Shown: positions 1 to 9,582, numbered from the stretch's first letter. The stretch is DNA of 38,769 nt from Desulfovibrio sp. (GCA_031291035.1 JAISLI010000020.1:1-38769); one strand, 5' to 3'. Program-made: numbers and translations. Notes: generated from the sequence alone by a model not told the origin.

Positions 1-358
1 TGGAAAACGGAACCGCCGCGAAAAGCTGGGCTTCCCGTTTATTTCGCGGTATTGCGGGTGGATTGAAAGGAGGCCGCGCGTTGGCGGCCCCCGGTGGACA
101 AGTCAGGTTTGGAAATGACAAAAAGGCCCCACTTCCTTGAGCAAAGAAGGCAGAGCCGGAAAGCCGGAGATGGATATCCTTTTTCGCCCGCGCCTTCATG
201 CCGTCCGCCCAGGGCAAAAATGTCCGTTCGGCAGTGCCGGAACGTCGTACAATCGTCACACAGACGAAACATCTACCTGTTCGCGGCGCGAAAGTAAAGA
301 TTTTTCTCCGGAATTTTCGGGGCAATTGAACAAAAATTCATAACATTTTGAAATTGCT
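1..358. other. Non-coding stretch at the left edge
   Basis: I see no convincing gene here. The short open frames on both strands have no family resemblance and no good ribosome binding site. The only recognisable element is at the right end: 19 bases at 344-362 are identical to the right end of the repeat element at 28339-28484 and run through the stop codon of the next gene. Confidence 0.6.
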
Positions 359-991
359 CTAATGCGGCGACCCTGGTTCGAGGCGGGTACGCACTGACGG
401 AGTACTCCCACTGCCGGGATTCAAATCCTCCAGCAGCGGCTCAATGTCGTCCGTTACGGGCACGGTGGCGGCGCCCGAGGCAAGCACTTCATTGCTGTTT
501 ACGTGAATCAGCTTCATGCTGAAGCGCACCTGTTCCGGCGTGACGACGTATGTTCCGGCCAGTACCGCCTGCCCCGCGCCCATTGTGCCGGCGAGCTTTT
601 GCAGATCCCTCGTGAGAAAAAATTCGCCCCTGTTGTTGAAGCGGATATGGCGGCCTTTGCGAAGTTCAGTAAAACGGTAGCCCGCGTCCATAAGGCGGCG
701 GGCGATTTCTTCCGTTATCTGCCTTCCCAGGGGCGATGATTCCTCAAGGTTGTTGATGTTGGCCGCTGTGGTGCCCATAATGAAAATGCGGGATCGGGCG
801 AGCGCCTCCCGTTCACTTTTTTTCATATCGGGATTGTCGCCCGCATAGCGCCTCATCAGTTGCGAATCCATCTGCTTCGCGATGCTGGCCGCGGCGAGGG
901 GAACCGTGCCGGTTTCAAAAAAGGCGGCCGCCGCCGGAGGAAAGAGCAGCACGGCAAGGAGCAATACGATGACGAGAAAAAATCTGCTCAT
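359..991 (-). CDS. FlgO-like exported protein
   Basis: A 210-residue protein with an N-terminal signal peptide (hydrophobic residues about 4-23) but no lipobox cysteine. The body resembles the FlgO family of flagella-associated envelope proteins: an early SIAKQMDSQL helix, then an SSPLGRQITEEI segment matching SSPLGRLIAES in the paralogue at 1303-2031, then strands around VLAGTYVV where the paralogue has LIVGTYYV. The start is the ATG preceded by GAGGTG. It is the last gene of a three-gene minus-strand operon, 8 bases after its neighbour. The stop codon lies inside a short copy of a dispersed repeat. The flagellar role is inferred from the family and from the sigma-28 promoter upstream; the exact function is unknown. 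Confidence 0.7.
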   Translation of the reverse strand: MSRFFLVIVLLLAVLLFPPAAAAFFETGTVPLAAASIAKQMDSQLMRRYAGDNPDMKKSEREALARSRIFIMGTTAANINNLEESSPLGRQITEEIARRLMDAGYRFTELRKGRHIRFNNRGEFFLTRDLQKLAGTMGAGQAVLAGTYVVTPEQVRFSMKLIHVNSNEVLASGAATVPVTDDIEPLLEDLNPGSGSTPSVRTRLEPGSPH

Positions 992-999
992 GGCTCACC

Positions 1000-1299
1000 T
1001 CAGCGCATTGTGCGCAATAAAAGTTCCACCCCGCCCATTTCGTGCCGGATGACAGCCATTTCTTTATTGGAACGACAGGTGGAAAGGGCTTGCGCGTAGG
1101 ATTGCCTGGCAAGCTCGTAGCGTCCCGCCGCGCGGTATTCGCGGGCCTGTTCGAGAAATTTTTCGCTGATGTCGGGTCCGGAAACAGCCGGAGGGGGCAG
1201 CGGGCCGTATGCGCTTTCCGCGGCCGGCACGACCGGCGGCGCGACAAAGTTGAATATGCCCGTTATCAGAATGAAAAAAACAGATGCCGGAATTTTCAT
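1000..1299 (-). CDS. Small exported TPR-like protein
   Basis: A 99-residue protein with a signal peptide (hydrophobic residues about 5-20, then PVVPAAESA, a plausible cleavage region). The mature part has one clear helix-turn-helix repeat resembling a single TPR unit (SEKFLEQAREYRAAGRYELA, then ARQSYAQALSTC). It sits 3 bases after the lipoprotein gene and 8 bases before the other FlgO-like gene, so all three are almost certainly co-transcribed. It may be a small periplasmic partner of the two FlgO-like proteins. I do not recognise a named family. Confidence 0.6.
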   Translation of the reverse strand: MKIPASVFFILITGIFNFVAPPVVPAAESAYGPLPPPAVSGPDISEKFLEQAREYRAAGRYELARQSYAQALSTCRSNKEMAVIRHEMGGVELLLRTMR

Positions 1300-1302
1300 G
1301 TT

Positions 1303-2031
1303 CTACCGTCCCTGTATGATGCGTATTGTTCCGGAGGAAACGGCGTCGGCCGGAGTGTGGAGCGGCGGATTCCGCTTCCGGCCCGGAGCGGCCGTCAGGG
1401 AGTTTTCCCCGGCTTTCCCTTTGTCCGTGTCCGGGGCGATCATTTTGCCGGCAAGGGCGCTGTCCGCCCTCCGGACAGGAAGCGGCGCGTCGGGTTTGCC
1501 CATTCGCATCACGACGGGCGTGTTCGCAAGCACAAGCTGGCCGGTGCGCAATACAAGTCCGTCGCCGGCGCGCACCAGTCGCGCGTTGACGAATGTGGCC
1601 CGCTTTTCCACATAATAGGTGCCCACAATGAGGGCGGCCCATTTCTGCCCCCCGGCCGGAACAATCTGGTCGGCGGCGAGCGCGAGATCATCCCGGCCGC
1701 CGACAACGGCGATGTTCCCTGTCAGGCGGTATTCGCGGGTGGGGAAACCTCGTTGATTAAACTCGTAAAACATTGATTCGGCAATCAGTCTGCCCAATGG
1801 CGAGCTTTGTGAAGAATTGTCCTGGTCCACAAAGGCTGTGGGCATGGCCACAAAGCCCTGCAGCGCGTCATTGGGCATGGTTGCAAGCATCTGGTCCGCC
1901 AGTTCGCGGCATTTGAGCTTCAATTCCACCGCGTCCACATAGTCCGGTTGTCCGGGGGCAAGCCCTCCGGAACACCCTGTGACAAGCGACAACAGCAAAA
2001 CGCTGCTCAGGCGGCAAACGGAAAAACGCAT
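1303..2031 (-). CDS. FlgO-like outer-membrane lipoprotein
   Basis: A 242-residue lipoprotein. A short signal peptide ends in LVTGC, a typical lipobox with Cys20. The central 150 residues belong to the FlgO family (SSPLGRLIAES, LTGNIAVVGG, ALIVGTYYVEKRATFV), which in Vibrio is linked to the flagellar outer-membrane ring. The last 60 residues are low-complexity and charged, probably disordered. The ATG is preceded by AGAGGTG. It is the first gene of the operon, 15-20 bases below a sigma-28-type promoter, which fits a late flagellar class gene. The family assignment is good; the gene name (flgO or a paralogue) is left open. Confidence 0.75.
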   Translation of the reverse strand: MRFSVCRLSSVLLLSLVTGCSGGLAPGQPDYVDAVELKLKCRELADQMLATMPNDALQGFVAMPTAFVDQDNSSQSSPLGRLIAESMFYEFNQRGFPTREYRLTGNIAVVGGRDDLALAADQIVPAGGQKWAALIVGTYYVEKRATFVNARLVRAGDGLVLRTGQLVLANTPVVMRMGKPDAPLPVRRADSALAGKMIAPDTDKGKAGENSLTAAPGRKRNPPLHTPADAVSSGTIRIIQGR

Positions 2032-2053
2032 GGGGCACCTCTATTTATGTATC

Positions 2054-2080
2054 CTGTCGGCTGCATCAACAAAAACTTGA
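2054..2080 (-). promoter_or_regulatory. Sigma-28 (FliA) promoter for the FlgO-like operon
   Basis: On the minus strand TCAAGTTT is followed after exactly 11 bases by GCCGACAG. The enterobacterial FliA consensus is TAAAGTTT-N11-GCCGATAA, so 13 of 16 positions agree with ideal spacing. Transcription would begin about 15 bases before the ATG at 2031, leaving room for the AGAGGTG ribosome binding site. The match is read directly from the sequence; use by FliA is inferred. Confidence 0.65.
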
Positions 2081-2207
2081 GTGTCCGTTCCGGGAAAGCC
2101 TGAAAATTTTTTCGTCGCGCGACATGCCGCACACCATGCAAGGCGCGTTCCAGAACAGGGCGCGCGCCGCATTTTCCGTACGCGCCGCCAAAAGCCGTGA
2201 ACCGGGC

Positions 2208-2236
2208 TTGGCTTGCGCCGGGTTATGGCGTATGGT
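2208..2236 (+). promoter_or_regulatory. Possible sigma-70 promoter for the ispG operon
   Basis: TTGGCT and TATGGT are separated by 17 bases, each matching four of six consensus positions. It lies about 30 bases upstream of the preferred ispG start. It would drive the whole ispG-dxs run, since no other sizeable gap exists in that operon. The score is only moderate. Confidence 0.35.
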
Positions 2237-2266
2237 CCCAACGTTAATTGCTACAAGGCAGGCGCA

Positions 2267-3415
2267 ATGGAGACAGGGAAAACTCGTTCCATCCGTCTCG
2301 GCGGGGTGACCATAGGCGGCGGCGCGCCGGTCATGGTGCAGAGCATGACCAACACCGATACTCGCGACGTGTCTTCAACGCTGGCGCAAATCGAGCGGCT
2401 TGGGGAATACGGATGCGAGGCGGTGCGTCTGGCCGTTCCGGATGAAGCCGCCGCCAGGGGCATTGCCGCGATCAGGAAACGCGCGCGCCTGCCGCTCATT
2501 GCCGACATTCACTTTAACTATCGTCTGGCCCTCGCCGCCGTGGAGGCTGGCGTCCAGGGATTAAGGATAAATCCCGGCAATATAAGTAAAAAGGCGCAAC
2601 TTTACCGGATCGTTGACGCCGCGAAAATGCACGGGGCCATCATCCGCGTGGGCGTCAACGGCGGTTCTCTGGAAAAATCCCTGCTTCGCCGTTACGGCAG
2701 GCCCTGCCCGGAAGCGCTGGCGCAAAGCGCTCTGGGGCAAATTCGTCTGCTGGAGGCGCGGGGCTTCGATCAGATCAAGGTATCCATCAAGTCTTCCTCG
2801 GTGCGGGACACCATCGCCGCATACCGTCTGTTGTCGGCTTCCTGCGACTATCCCCTGCACATCGGGATTACGGAAGCCGGCGGACTTTTGCGCGGGGCCG
2901 TCAAATCCGCCGTGGGGCTGGGGATTTTGCTCAATGAAGGCGTTGGCGACACGTTGCGCGTTTCCCTCAGCGCCGATCCGGTCCATGAGGTGACCGCGGC
3001 CTGGGAAATACTCCGCGCTCTTGGCCTGCGCGCGCGCGGACCGGAAATAATTTCCTGCCCTACCTGCGGACGCACGGAAATTGATGTCTTCGCGCTGTGC
3101 CGGGCCGTTGAGGAACGTCTGGCCGGTTCCACGGCTCCCGTCAAAGTGGCGGTCATGGGTTGCGCGGTCAACGGGCCGGGTGAAGCGCGCGAAGCGGATC
3201 TGGGCCTTGCCGGCGGGCGTGACAAGGGAATTATTTTTCGCAGGGGGGAAGTCATACGAACCGCCAGAGGCCAGGAGGCATTGATGTCCGCGTTTATGGA
3301 AGAGCTGCGGCTTCTGCTCGGAACATTTCCGGCAAAAACCGAAGCCCGACACCCGCGAACACCCGCGGCGGGAGCGGGCCGCGTCGCGGCGGCAACGTCA
3401 ACCGATTCACCATGA
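2267..3415 (+). CDS. ispG: 4-hydroxy-3-methylbut-2-enyl diphosphate synthase IspG
   Basis: IspG performs the penultimate MEP-pathway step, reducing MEcPP to HMBPP with a [4Fe-4S] cluster. The product is 382 residues from the preferred ATG, which has AAGG eight bases upstream. The open frame extends 18 codons further up, but that part is not IspG-like. Seen: an N-terminal TIM-barrel (VMVQSMTNTDTRD, IADIHFNYRLA, INPGN) and a C-terminal cluster domain with Cys264 and Cys267 (SCPTCGR), Cys299 (MGCAVNGPGE) and Glu306, the usual 3-Cys/1-Glu ligands. The last ~25 residues are Ala/Arg/Pro-rich and look dispensable. First gene of a packed operon; the next start codon is 12 bases after the stop. Confidence 0.95.
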   Translation: METGKTRSIRLGGVTIGGGAPVMVQSMTNTDTRDVSSTLAQIERLGEYGCEAVRLAVPDEAAARGIAAIRKRARLPLIADIHFNYRLALAAVEAGVQGLRINPGNISKKAQLYRIVDAAKMHGAIIRVGVNGGSLEKSLLRRYGRPCPEALAQSALGQIRLLEARGFDQIKVSIKSSSVRDTIAAYRLLSASCDYPLHIGITEAGGLLRGAVKSAVGLGILLNEGVGDTLRVSLSADPVHEVTAAWEILRALGLRARGPEIISCPTCGRTEIDVFALCRAVEERLAGSTAPVKVAVMGCAVNGPGEAREADLGLAGGRDKGIIFRRGEVIRTARGQEALMSAFMEELRLLLGTFPAKTEARHPRTPAAGAGRVAAATSTDSP

Positions 3416-3427
3416 AGGACAATTTGT

Positions 3428-5164
3428 ATGCGTTTCAGTTCCTGCTATATTCCCACACTCAAGGAATCCCCGGCCGAAGCCGAGGTCGCGAGCCACAGGC
3501 TCCTGTTGCGCGCGGGCATGATACGCAGGCTGACGGCCGGCGTGTATGTGTATCTTCCCCTCGGGCTCAGAATGATGGACAAAATATCCAAAATAGTCAG
3601 GGAAGAAATGAATGCCGCCGGTTTTCAGGAATTGCTCATGCCCGTGGTGCAGCCGGCGGATTTGTGGAAAGAGTCGGGCCGCTGGGAACAGTACGGCAAG
3701 GAGCTTCTGCGCTTCAAGGACCGCAATGACCGGGAATGCTGCCTTGGCCCCACCCATGAGGAAGTGATCACGGACATGGTGCGCGGCGAAGTGCGTTCTT
3801 ACCGGCAACTGCCCGTTCGGCTCTATCAGATCCAGACAAAGTTCCGTGACGAAATCCGTCCGCGTTTCGGTTTGATGCGCGGCCGCGAATTCATAATGAA
3901 GGATGCCTATTCCTTTGATATGGATGTCCCCGGCGCCGAACAAAGCTACAAGAGCATGTACGATGCCTATGCGAGAATTTTTCAGCGGCTGGGCGTCGGC
4001 TTCAGGGCCGTTGAAGCCGACAACGGGTCCATAGGCGGCAGTTTTTCCCACGAATTCATGGTACTGGCGGATACGGGGGAAGACACCGTGATTTTCTGCA
4101 GGAACTGCGATTATGCGGCCAACGTGGAACGGGCGCGGATATGCTGGACTGGGGAAAAGGCCGGGCGGCCGTGTCCCCCCTGCCGGGACATCTCCACTCC
4201 GGGAGCGCATACGGTGGCCGATGTCGCCGGGCTGCTGGGCGTTGCGCCCGCAAAGATTGTCAAAACCCTTGTCCTGCTTGCGGACGGCAGGCCCGTGGCG
4301 GCGCTGGTGCGCGGCGACCGGGAGTTGAATGAGACAAAACTGAAGAACCTGCTGAACGCGCGGGACATAAAACTGGCGGCCCCCGCCGCCGTGGAGAGTC
4401 TGACGCGCGCTCCCCTGGGTTTTGCGGGCCCGCGGGGGCTTGATCTGCCGGTTTACGCCGATCTGGAACTTCAGGGAGACACGGATTACGTCACCGGCGG
4501 CAACGCCGCGGACACGCACACAATGCATGTCGATCTGTCGCGCGACGCGCGTGTGGCGGTTTTTGCCGATTTGCGGAATATCGCGCCCGATGACCGTTGC
4601 CCGGTCTGCGGAGGAGAAGTCTCCTTGAGGCGGGGCATTGAGGTCGGGCATGTTTTTATGCTGGGCCTGAAATACAGCGAATCCATGCATGCCGCGTTTC
4701 TGGATGAAAAAGGGCGGGAGCGCCCGATGATAATGGGCTGTTACGGTATCGGTATTTCCCGCGTCGCCGCGGCCGCCATTGAACAGAATCATGACGCCGA
4801 CGGCATTGTGTTCCCGCCGTCCCTGGCGCCTTTCGAGGCCGCGCTGCTCTGCCTTGATCCCGACAATGCCGGGGCGCGCGCCGCGGCGGAAAAAATATAC
4901 GCGCTTTTGCCGCGCCTTGGCGTGGACGTGCTGTATGACGACAGGAGAGAGCGCCCGGGCGTGAAGTTCAAGGACGCCGATCTGCTGGGGATGCCCATGC
5001 AGCTTGTGATCGGGGCCAAGAGCCTCGCACGGGGCGTTGCGGAATGCAAGGACAGGCGCAGCGGCGAAAAGGGCGAACTTGATCTGGACAATTTTGAATC
5101 CGCTTTCGGGCGGTGGGCCCGTCGCGTGCGCGATGGATGGAATGAAGGCGCGCAGGGGAGCTGA
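3428..5164 (+). CDS. proS: Prolyl-tRNA synthetase
   Basis: Class II prolyl-tRNA synthetase, 578 residues, the bacterial form with an inserted YbaK-type editing domain (about residues 230-385, including [12 protein letters not shown]) that clears mischarged Ala-tRNA(Pro). Class II motif 2 is visible ([20 protein letters not shown]), motif 3 is GCYGIGISR, and the C-terminal anticodon-binding domain follows ([21 protein letters not shown]). The ribosome binding site AAGGA overlaps the ispG stop codon, suggesting translational coupling. The stop lies one base before the xseA GTG start. The long open frame antisense to it (3407-5272) is a codon-bias shadow. Confidence 0.96.
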   Translation: MRFSSCYIPTLKESPAEAEVASHRLLLRAGMIRRLTAGVYVYLPLGLRMMDKISKIVREEMNAAGFQELLMPVVQPADLWKESGRWEQYGKELLRFKDRNDRECCLGPTHEEVITDMVRGEVRSYRQLPVRLYQIQTKFRDEIRPRFGLMRGREFIMKDAYSFDMDVPGAEQSYKSMYDAYARIFQRLGVGFRAVEADNGSIGGSFSHEFMVLADTGEDTVIFCRNCDYAANVERARICWTGEKAGRPCPPCRDISTPGAHTVADVAGLLGVAPAKIVKTLVLLADGRPVAALVRGDRELNETKLKNLLNARDIKLAAPAAVESLTRAPLGFAGPRGLDLPVYADLELQGDTDYVTGGNAADTHTMHVDLSRDARVAVFADLRNIAPDDRCPVCGGEVSLRRGIEVGHVFMLGLKYSESMHAAFLDEKGRERPMIMGCYGIGISRVAAAAIEQNHDADGIVFPPSLAPFEAALLCLDPDNAGARAAAEKIYALLPRLGVDVLYDDRRERPGVKFKDADLLGMPMQLVIGAKSLARGVAECKDRRSGEKGELDLDNFESAFGRWARRVRDGWNEGAQGS

Positions 5165-5165
5165 A

Positions 5166-6497
5166 GTGTCCGAAGGCATACTGACCGTGCGTGAGCTGAC
5201 GGAGCGGCTGCGCGAGAATCTGGAGGGAACTTTTCCCTTTGTCTGGGTGCGCGGCGAAGTGACAAACCTCACGCGACCCGGTTCCGGTCATGTCTATTTC
5301 AGTTTGAAGGACAGTGACGCCCGGATTCAGTGCGTCTGGTTTTTGCAGCAGCAGCGGCGGCGCGCGGGTCATGGGCGGGATTTTGACCCGCTCACCGGCG
5401 AGGTCTGTGACGTTCCGCATCCCTCTCCGTCGGAAATGCTGCGCAACGGCGCGACAATGCTGTGCGCCGGGCGGGTCAGTCTTTATGCCGCCCGCGGGCA
5501 GTGCCAGCTTGTTGTGGAACTGCTGCAGGGCGAAGGCCGGGGAATGCTTGCCCTGGCTTTTGAGGAACGCAAGCGCAAGCTCGCGGAACTCGGTTATTTC
5601 GCCGTGGAGCGCAAGAGGGCGCTGCCGTACGACGCCGGACGGCTTGTCCTGATAACCTCCGCCACGGGGGCCGCGATCCATGATTTCCTGACGCTTGGCG
5701 CGCGGAGGGGCAGCGGCGCACAAATATGTCTTTTTCCGGCGTCGGTTCAGGGCGGCGCCGCGGCGGCGGAAATAGCCGAGGCAATACATCGCGCCAACGC
5801 CCAGGGCTGGGCGCAGGTGATCGTGCTGATTCGCGGCGGCGGCTCACTGGAGGATTTATGGCCTTTCAATGAGGAGGCCGTCGCCGAAGCCGTTTTCCGG
5901 TCGCGGATTCCCGTGTTGGCCGGTATCGGGCATGAGGTGGATGTGACATTGGCGGACATGACGGCGGATGCGCGCGCGGCCACGCCCTCCCACGCGGCGC
6001 AGTTGCTCTGGCCGCCGCGCGCGGAACTCGCGCAGCGTCTGGACGACGCGCGGAGCGCGTTGCGGCGCGTCGCGGCCGACCGGCTTGCCGGTAGGGAGCG
6101 TTCGCTTCAGGAGCGGACGAAAGCGTTGCGCTGGCTTTCGCCCTCGCGCTTCCTGGCCCGGTTGCACGAACGGCTTGAGCGGATGCTTTCCGCTCTGGAA
6201 AAAATTCCGCCGCGGCGTCTTGCCGATGCGGAAGGCCGGATCGTCCTGACACAAAATACGCTGCGCGCGAATCTCGTTCGCGCCCTGGAACGGCGGGAGC
6301 ACGCGCTTTCCGGACTGACTTCGGCTGTGGAAAACGCCAATCCTCTGGCGCCGCTGAAAAAAGGCTATGCCCTGGTCTCGACGGCGAACGGGGATATTCT
6401 GCGCTCGGTGAGCCAGACCGCGCCGGGGCGGGAAATCCATGTACGCCTTGACAACGGGCGGCTGTCGGCGATTGTCGGCGTGGTGAATCCTGAATGA
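5166..6497 (+). CDS. xseA: Exodeoxyribonuclease VII large subunit
   Basis: Catalytic subunit of exonuclease VII, which degrades single-stranded DNA to oligonucleotides. About 443 residues. An N-terminal OB fold (WVRGEVTNLTRPGSGHVYFS) is followed by the nuclease core (LVLITSATGAAIHDFL, VLIRGGGSLEDLWPFN, IGHEVDVTLAD) and a coiled-coil region, ending in the family's KKGYALV segment. I chose the GTG at 5166 because AGGGGA lies five bases upstream and it follows the proS stop by one base. The open frame continues upstream but would overlap proS by over 100 bases. It pairs with xseB 14 bases downstream. Confidence 0.94.
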   Translation: MSEGILTVRELTERLRENLEGTFPFVWVRGEVTNLTRPGSGHVYFSLKDSDARIQCVWFLQQQRRRAGHGRDFDPLTGEVCDVPHPSPSEMLRNGATMLCAGRVSLYAARGQCQLVVELLQGEGRGMLALAFEERKRKLAELGYFAVERKRALPYDAGRLVLITSATGAAIHDFLTLGARRGSGAQICLFPASVQGGAAAAEIAEAIHRANAQGWAQVIVLIRGGGSLEDLWPFNEEAVAEAVFRSRIPVLAGIGHEVDVTLADMTADARAATPSHAAQLLWPPRAELAQRLDDARSALRRVAADRLAGRERSLQERTKALRWLSPSRFLARLHERLERMLSALEKIPPRRLADAEGRIVLTQNTLRANLVRALERREHALSGLTSAVENANPLAPLKKGYALVSTANGDILRSVSQTAPGREIHVRLDNGRLSAIVGVVNPE

Positions 6498-6511
6498 CGG
6501 AGTTTTGAACG

Positions 6512-6775
6512 ATGAGCGAAACGGCGGAAGAAAATCTCTTCGAGCGGAAGATGACGCGGCTGCAGAATATTGTTGACGCGCTGGAATCGGACGAACTGCC
6601 TTTGGAAAAAAGCATGGCCCTTTACAAAGAAGGGATGGCCTGCGCCCGTTTTTGCAAAGAGCGGCTGGAAAAAGCCCGCCATGAACTCACCGTCTGGCAG
6701 GACGGCGAAATAAAGCCCTTTGCGCCGCGGGAAGAGGAAGACCCGCCCGATCCGGCGGGAGAGAATACCCCATGA
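6512..6775 (+). CDS. xseB: Exodeoxyribonuclease VII small subunit
   Basis: An 87-residue small subunit that assembles in several copies on XseA. The family pattern is clear: FERKMTRLQNIVDALES, then LPLEKSMALYKEGMA, then FCKERLEKARHELTVW, a two-helix hairpin. The C-terminal ~20 residues are acidic and Pro-rich. It is positioned between xseA and ispA as in many proteobacteria, and its stop overlaps the ispA start in ATGA. Confidence 0.93.
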   Translation: MSETAEENLFERKMTRLQNIVDALESDELPLEKSMALYKEGMACARFCKERLEKARHELTVWQDGEIKPFAPREEEDPPDPAGENTP

Positions 6776-7665
6776 TGCCCGAAAACGCCATGAAAGACCT
6801 GCTCGGAGAGCGGGCGGCGATGGTGGAGCAAACCCTTGCGTCCTGCCTTGACGGTCTTTCGGTCCCCCCGCGTCTCGGACAGGCCATGCTGTACAGTCTG
6901 CTGGCGGGGGGCAAGCGGCTGCGTCCGGTCTTGTGCCTGACCTGCGCCTCTCTGTGCGGGGAGACGCTGGAGACGGCCCTGCCTTTTGCCTGCGCCATTG
7001 AAATGATACACACCTATTCACTGGTGCACGACGATCTTCCGGCCATGGACAACGATGACCTGAGGCGGGGCAGGCCGTCAAACCATAAAATTTTTGGTGA
7101 AGCGACGGCCATTCTGGCGGGAGACGCCCTGCTGACCGACGCTTTTGCCCTCGCGTGCCGCGCCGACGTCCGGGCGGACAGGCTCATCAGGGCCGTATCG
7201 ACCCTCGCCCTGGCGGCCGGATCTTCAGGCATGGCGGGCGGGCAGCAATGGGATATGCTCTATACGGGCGGTCCGGCCGTCGCGCTGGAGGAACTGCGGC
7301 GGATGCACGCCATGAAAACCGGCGCGCTGATACGGGCCTCCTGCGTTTGCGGCGCGATCCTGGCCGGAGCCGATGAGGCGGACGTGAAGGCCGCGGGCGT
7401 TTTCGGCGCCGCTCTGGGCATGGCCTTTCAGATTACCGACGACATCCTCGATCTCTCGGCCGATACCGCCAGTCTGGGCAAGCCGGCGGGAAGCGACGCG
7501 GACAGGGGAAAAAACACCTATCCATCCCTGCTGGGCATGGAGAGAAGCCGTGAACTCGCCTGTGAGCAGATTGTCGCGGCCCGGGCCGCTTTGAGGGATT
7601 TCTCCGGAAGGGAGGCCGAATTTTTGTCCGCCCTGGCTTCTTATGTCATTCATCGGGCGGCCTGA
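6772..7665 (+). CDS. ispA: Polyprenyl (farnesyl/geranylgeranyl) diphosphate synthase
   Basis: Short-chain trans-isoprenyl diphosphate synthase that extends DMAPP/IPP to a C15 or similar product. 297 residues. Both aspartate-rich motifs are present: DDLPAMDNDDLRRGRP, and FQITDDILD near residue 225. The substrate-binding GGKRLRPVL and the HAMKTGALI segment are also present. GGAGAG is eight bases before the ATG; a second ATG directly follows and could also be used. It sits between xseB (4-base overlap) and dxs (adjacent), so precursor supply (Dxs, IspG) and chain elongation are co-expressed. Product chain length cannot be read with certainty. Confidence 0.93.
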   Translation: MMPENAMKDLLGERAAMVEQTLASCLDGLSVPPRLGQAMLYSLLAGGKRLRPVLCLTCASLCGETLETALPFACAIEMIHTYSLVHDDLPAMDNDDLRRGRPSNHKIFGEATAILAGDALLTDAFALACRADVRADRLIRAVSTLALAAGSSGMAGGQQWDMLYTGGPAVALEELRRMHAMKTGALIRASCVCGAILAGADEADVKAAGVFGAALGMAFQITDDILDLSADTASLGKPAGSDADRGKNTYPSLLGMERSRELACEQIVAARAALRDFSGREAEFLSALASYVIHRAA

Positions 7666-9582
7666 GTGATGCGGACGGAGTTTCCGCTTCTGGGGAGTAT
7701 CCACGCGCCCTCGCAACTGGCCGGGTTTTCCGGTTCACAGTTGCTCCAGCTGGCGGATGAGGTCAGACAACGCATTGTGGAGGTTGTTTCGCGCAATGGC
7801 GGGCATCTGGCCCCTTCACTGGGAACCGTGGAGCTTACGCTTGCCTTGCTGGCGACATTTGACCTGGACAAGGACAAGCTGATCTGGGATGTCGGCCATC
7901 AGTCCTACGCTTTCAAACTGCTCACCGGACGCGCGGACAGGTTTCACACCTTGCGCACTCTCGGCGGTCTTTCCGGGTTTCCGAGGATATCGGAAAGTCC
8001 CTATGACCATTTTGGCGTGGGGCATTCCTCAACTTCCATATCAGCCGCCCTGGGCATGGCCCTGGCGCGGGATCTGGCCGGGCTCCGCCATCACGTCATC
8101 GCCGTTATCGGCGACGGGGCGCTGACGGCGGGCGAGGCCTTTGAAGGGCTCAATCTGGCCGGGCACATGGGCAAACGGCTTATTGTGGTGCTCAACGACA
8201 ATGAAATGTCCATTTCATCCAACGTGGGCGCGCTTTCGCGTTTCCTGAGCAGCGCGCTTTCGCGGCGCTGGGTACGGCAGGCGCGCAAGGATGTGCTCGA
8301 ATTTTTGCGGGCCGTGCCGCGCATCGGGCAAAAACTGGCGCTCTATGCCATGCGGGGCGAGCTGAGCTTCAAGTCCTTCTTCACGCCCGGCATGTTGTTC
8401 GAAGCGTTCCGTTTTGCCTATATCGGTCCTGTGGACGGCCATAACACAGGGGAACTGAAACACCATCTGCGCATGGCGGCCTCTGTGGAGGACGGGCCGG
8501 TGCTTCTGCATGTGCGCACGCGGAAAGGAAAGGGATACGCCCCCGCCGAGGCCAACCCGACACATTATCACGGCGTCGGCCTGTTCACGCCGGAGACGGG
8601 ACTGCCTGTTTCCGGCACGTCGGGCGTTCCAACCTTCACGGATGTTTTCGGAAAGACCCTCCTGCGGCTGGCGGAACAGGACGAAAGAATCATCGCCGTC
8701 ACCGCCGCCATGCCTGAAGGCACAGGGACGGATCTCTTCAAGCAACGATTTCCCGAACGTTTTGTGGATACCGGGATTTGTGAGCAGCATGCCGTAACCT
8801 TCGCGGCCGGTCTGGCGAGCCGGGGATATCGTCCTGTTGTGGCCATTTATTCCACATTTTTGCAGCGCGCCTACGATCAGATAGTGCATGACGTCTGCCT
8901 GCAAAACCTGCCCGTCACCTTTTGCCTTGACCGCGCCGGTCTGGTGGGAGAAGACGGGGCCACGCATCACGGAGCTTTCGACATGGCCTATTTGCGGCAT
9001 ATCCCCAATATGCGCATCCTTGCCCCGCGCAATGAGGATATGCTCCGCCATTGCCTGGCGACGGCGCTTGCCTCGGACGCGCCCTGCGCTGTCCGTTATC
9101 CGCGCGGAAGCGGACACGGCGTGCCGTTGAACGGGGCGGCGCGCATATTGCCTTCGGGCGCCGGAGAGATACTGCTGGACGGAAGCGGCGTCGCCGTCAT
9201 TGCCGTGGGCAACCGGGCGCATCCCGCTCTTGATGCCGCGTTTTTTGTGGAGAGGGAGTCGGGATTCCGGCCGCTGGTTTTTGATCCCGTCTGGCTCAAG
9301 CCCCTGCCGGAACGGGAATTGACGGATATGGCAAGCCGTTTCGACAAATTGCTGATAGTCGAGGAAGGCGTGCTGGCCGGCGGTTTTTCTTCCTCCGTTC
9401 TGGAATTTTTGAATGACCGGGGCTTGCTGAAACGGCTCAGCGTAAAGCGGATCGGCCTGCCGGACAGTTTTGTGGAACACGGCACCCAGCCGGAATTGCG
9501 TGAAATGTTCGGTCTGGACGGCGGGAGTATTGCCGGAGCGATTGCGGCACTGGCGAAAAAGCGGGATCTTGCCGAAGCATGA
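7666..9582 (+). CDS. dxs: 1-deoxy-D-xylulose-5-phosphate synthase
   Basis: First enzyme of the MEP pathway: condenses pyruvate with glyceraldehyde 3-phosphate using thiamine diphosphate. 638 residues, normal length. Seen: DVGHQSYAFKLLTGR, the ThDP motif (GDGALTAGEAFEGLN to LNDNEMSIS), the central pyrimidine-binding domain (ICEQHAVTFAAGLA, DRAGLVGEDGATHHG), and a C-terminal transketolase domain. A GTG (7666) and an ATG (7669) are adjacent just after the ispA stop; either could be the start and neither has a strong ribosome binding site, so coupling to ispA is likely. Last clear gene of the ispG operon. Confidence 0.95.
   Translation: MMRTEFPLLGSIHAPSQLAGFSGSQLLQLADEVRQRIVEVVSRNGGHLAPSLGTVELTLALLATFDLDKDKLIWDVGHQSYAFKLLTGRADRFHTLRTLGGLSGFPRISESPYDHFGVGHSSTSISAALGMALARDLAGLRHHVIAVIGDGALTAGEAFEGLNLAGHMGKRLIVVLNDNEMSISSNVGALSRFLSSALSRRWVRQARKDVLEFLRAVPRIGQKLALYAMRGELSFKSFFTPGMLFEAFRFAYIGPVDGHNTGELKHHLRMAASVEDGPVLLHVRTRKGKGYAPAEANPTHYHGVGLFTPETGLPVSGTSGVPTFTDVFGKTLLRLAEQDERIIAVTAAMPEGTGTDLFKQRFPERFVDTGICEQHAVTFAAGLASRGYRPVVAIYSTFLQRAYDQIVHDVCLQNLPVTFCLDRAGLVGEDGATHHGAFDMAYLRHIPNMRILAPRNEDMLRHCLATALASDAPCAVRYPRGSGHGVPLNGAARILPSGAGEILLDGSGVAVIAVGNRAHPALDAAFFVERESGFRPLVFDPVWLKPLPERELTDMASRFDKLLIVEEGVLAGGFSSSVLEFLNDRGLLKRLSVKRIGLPDSFVEHGTQPELREMFGLDGGSIAGAIAALAKKRDLAEA

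Noticed and set aside
3407-5272. 621-codon open frame on the minus strand
   Set aside because: It lies antisense to proS, which is unmistakable. The long frame arises from high GC at third codon positions. The same applies to 31617-33254 (plus) and 33675-34961 (minus).
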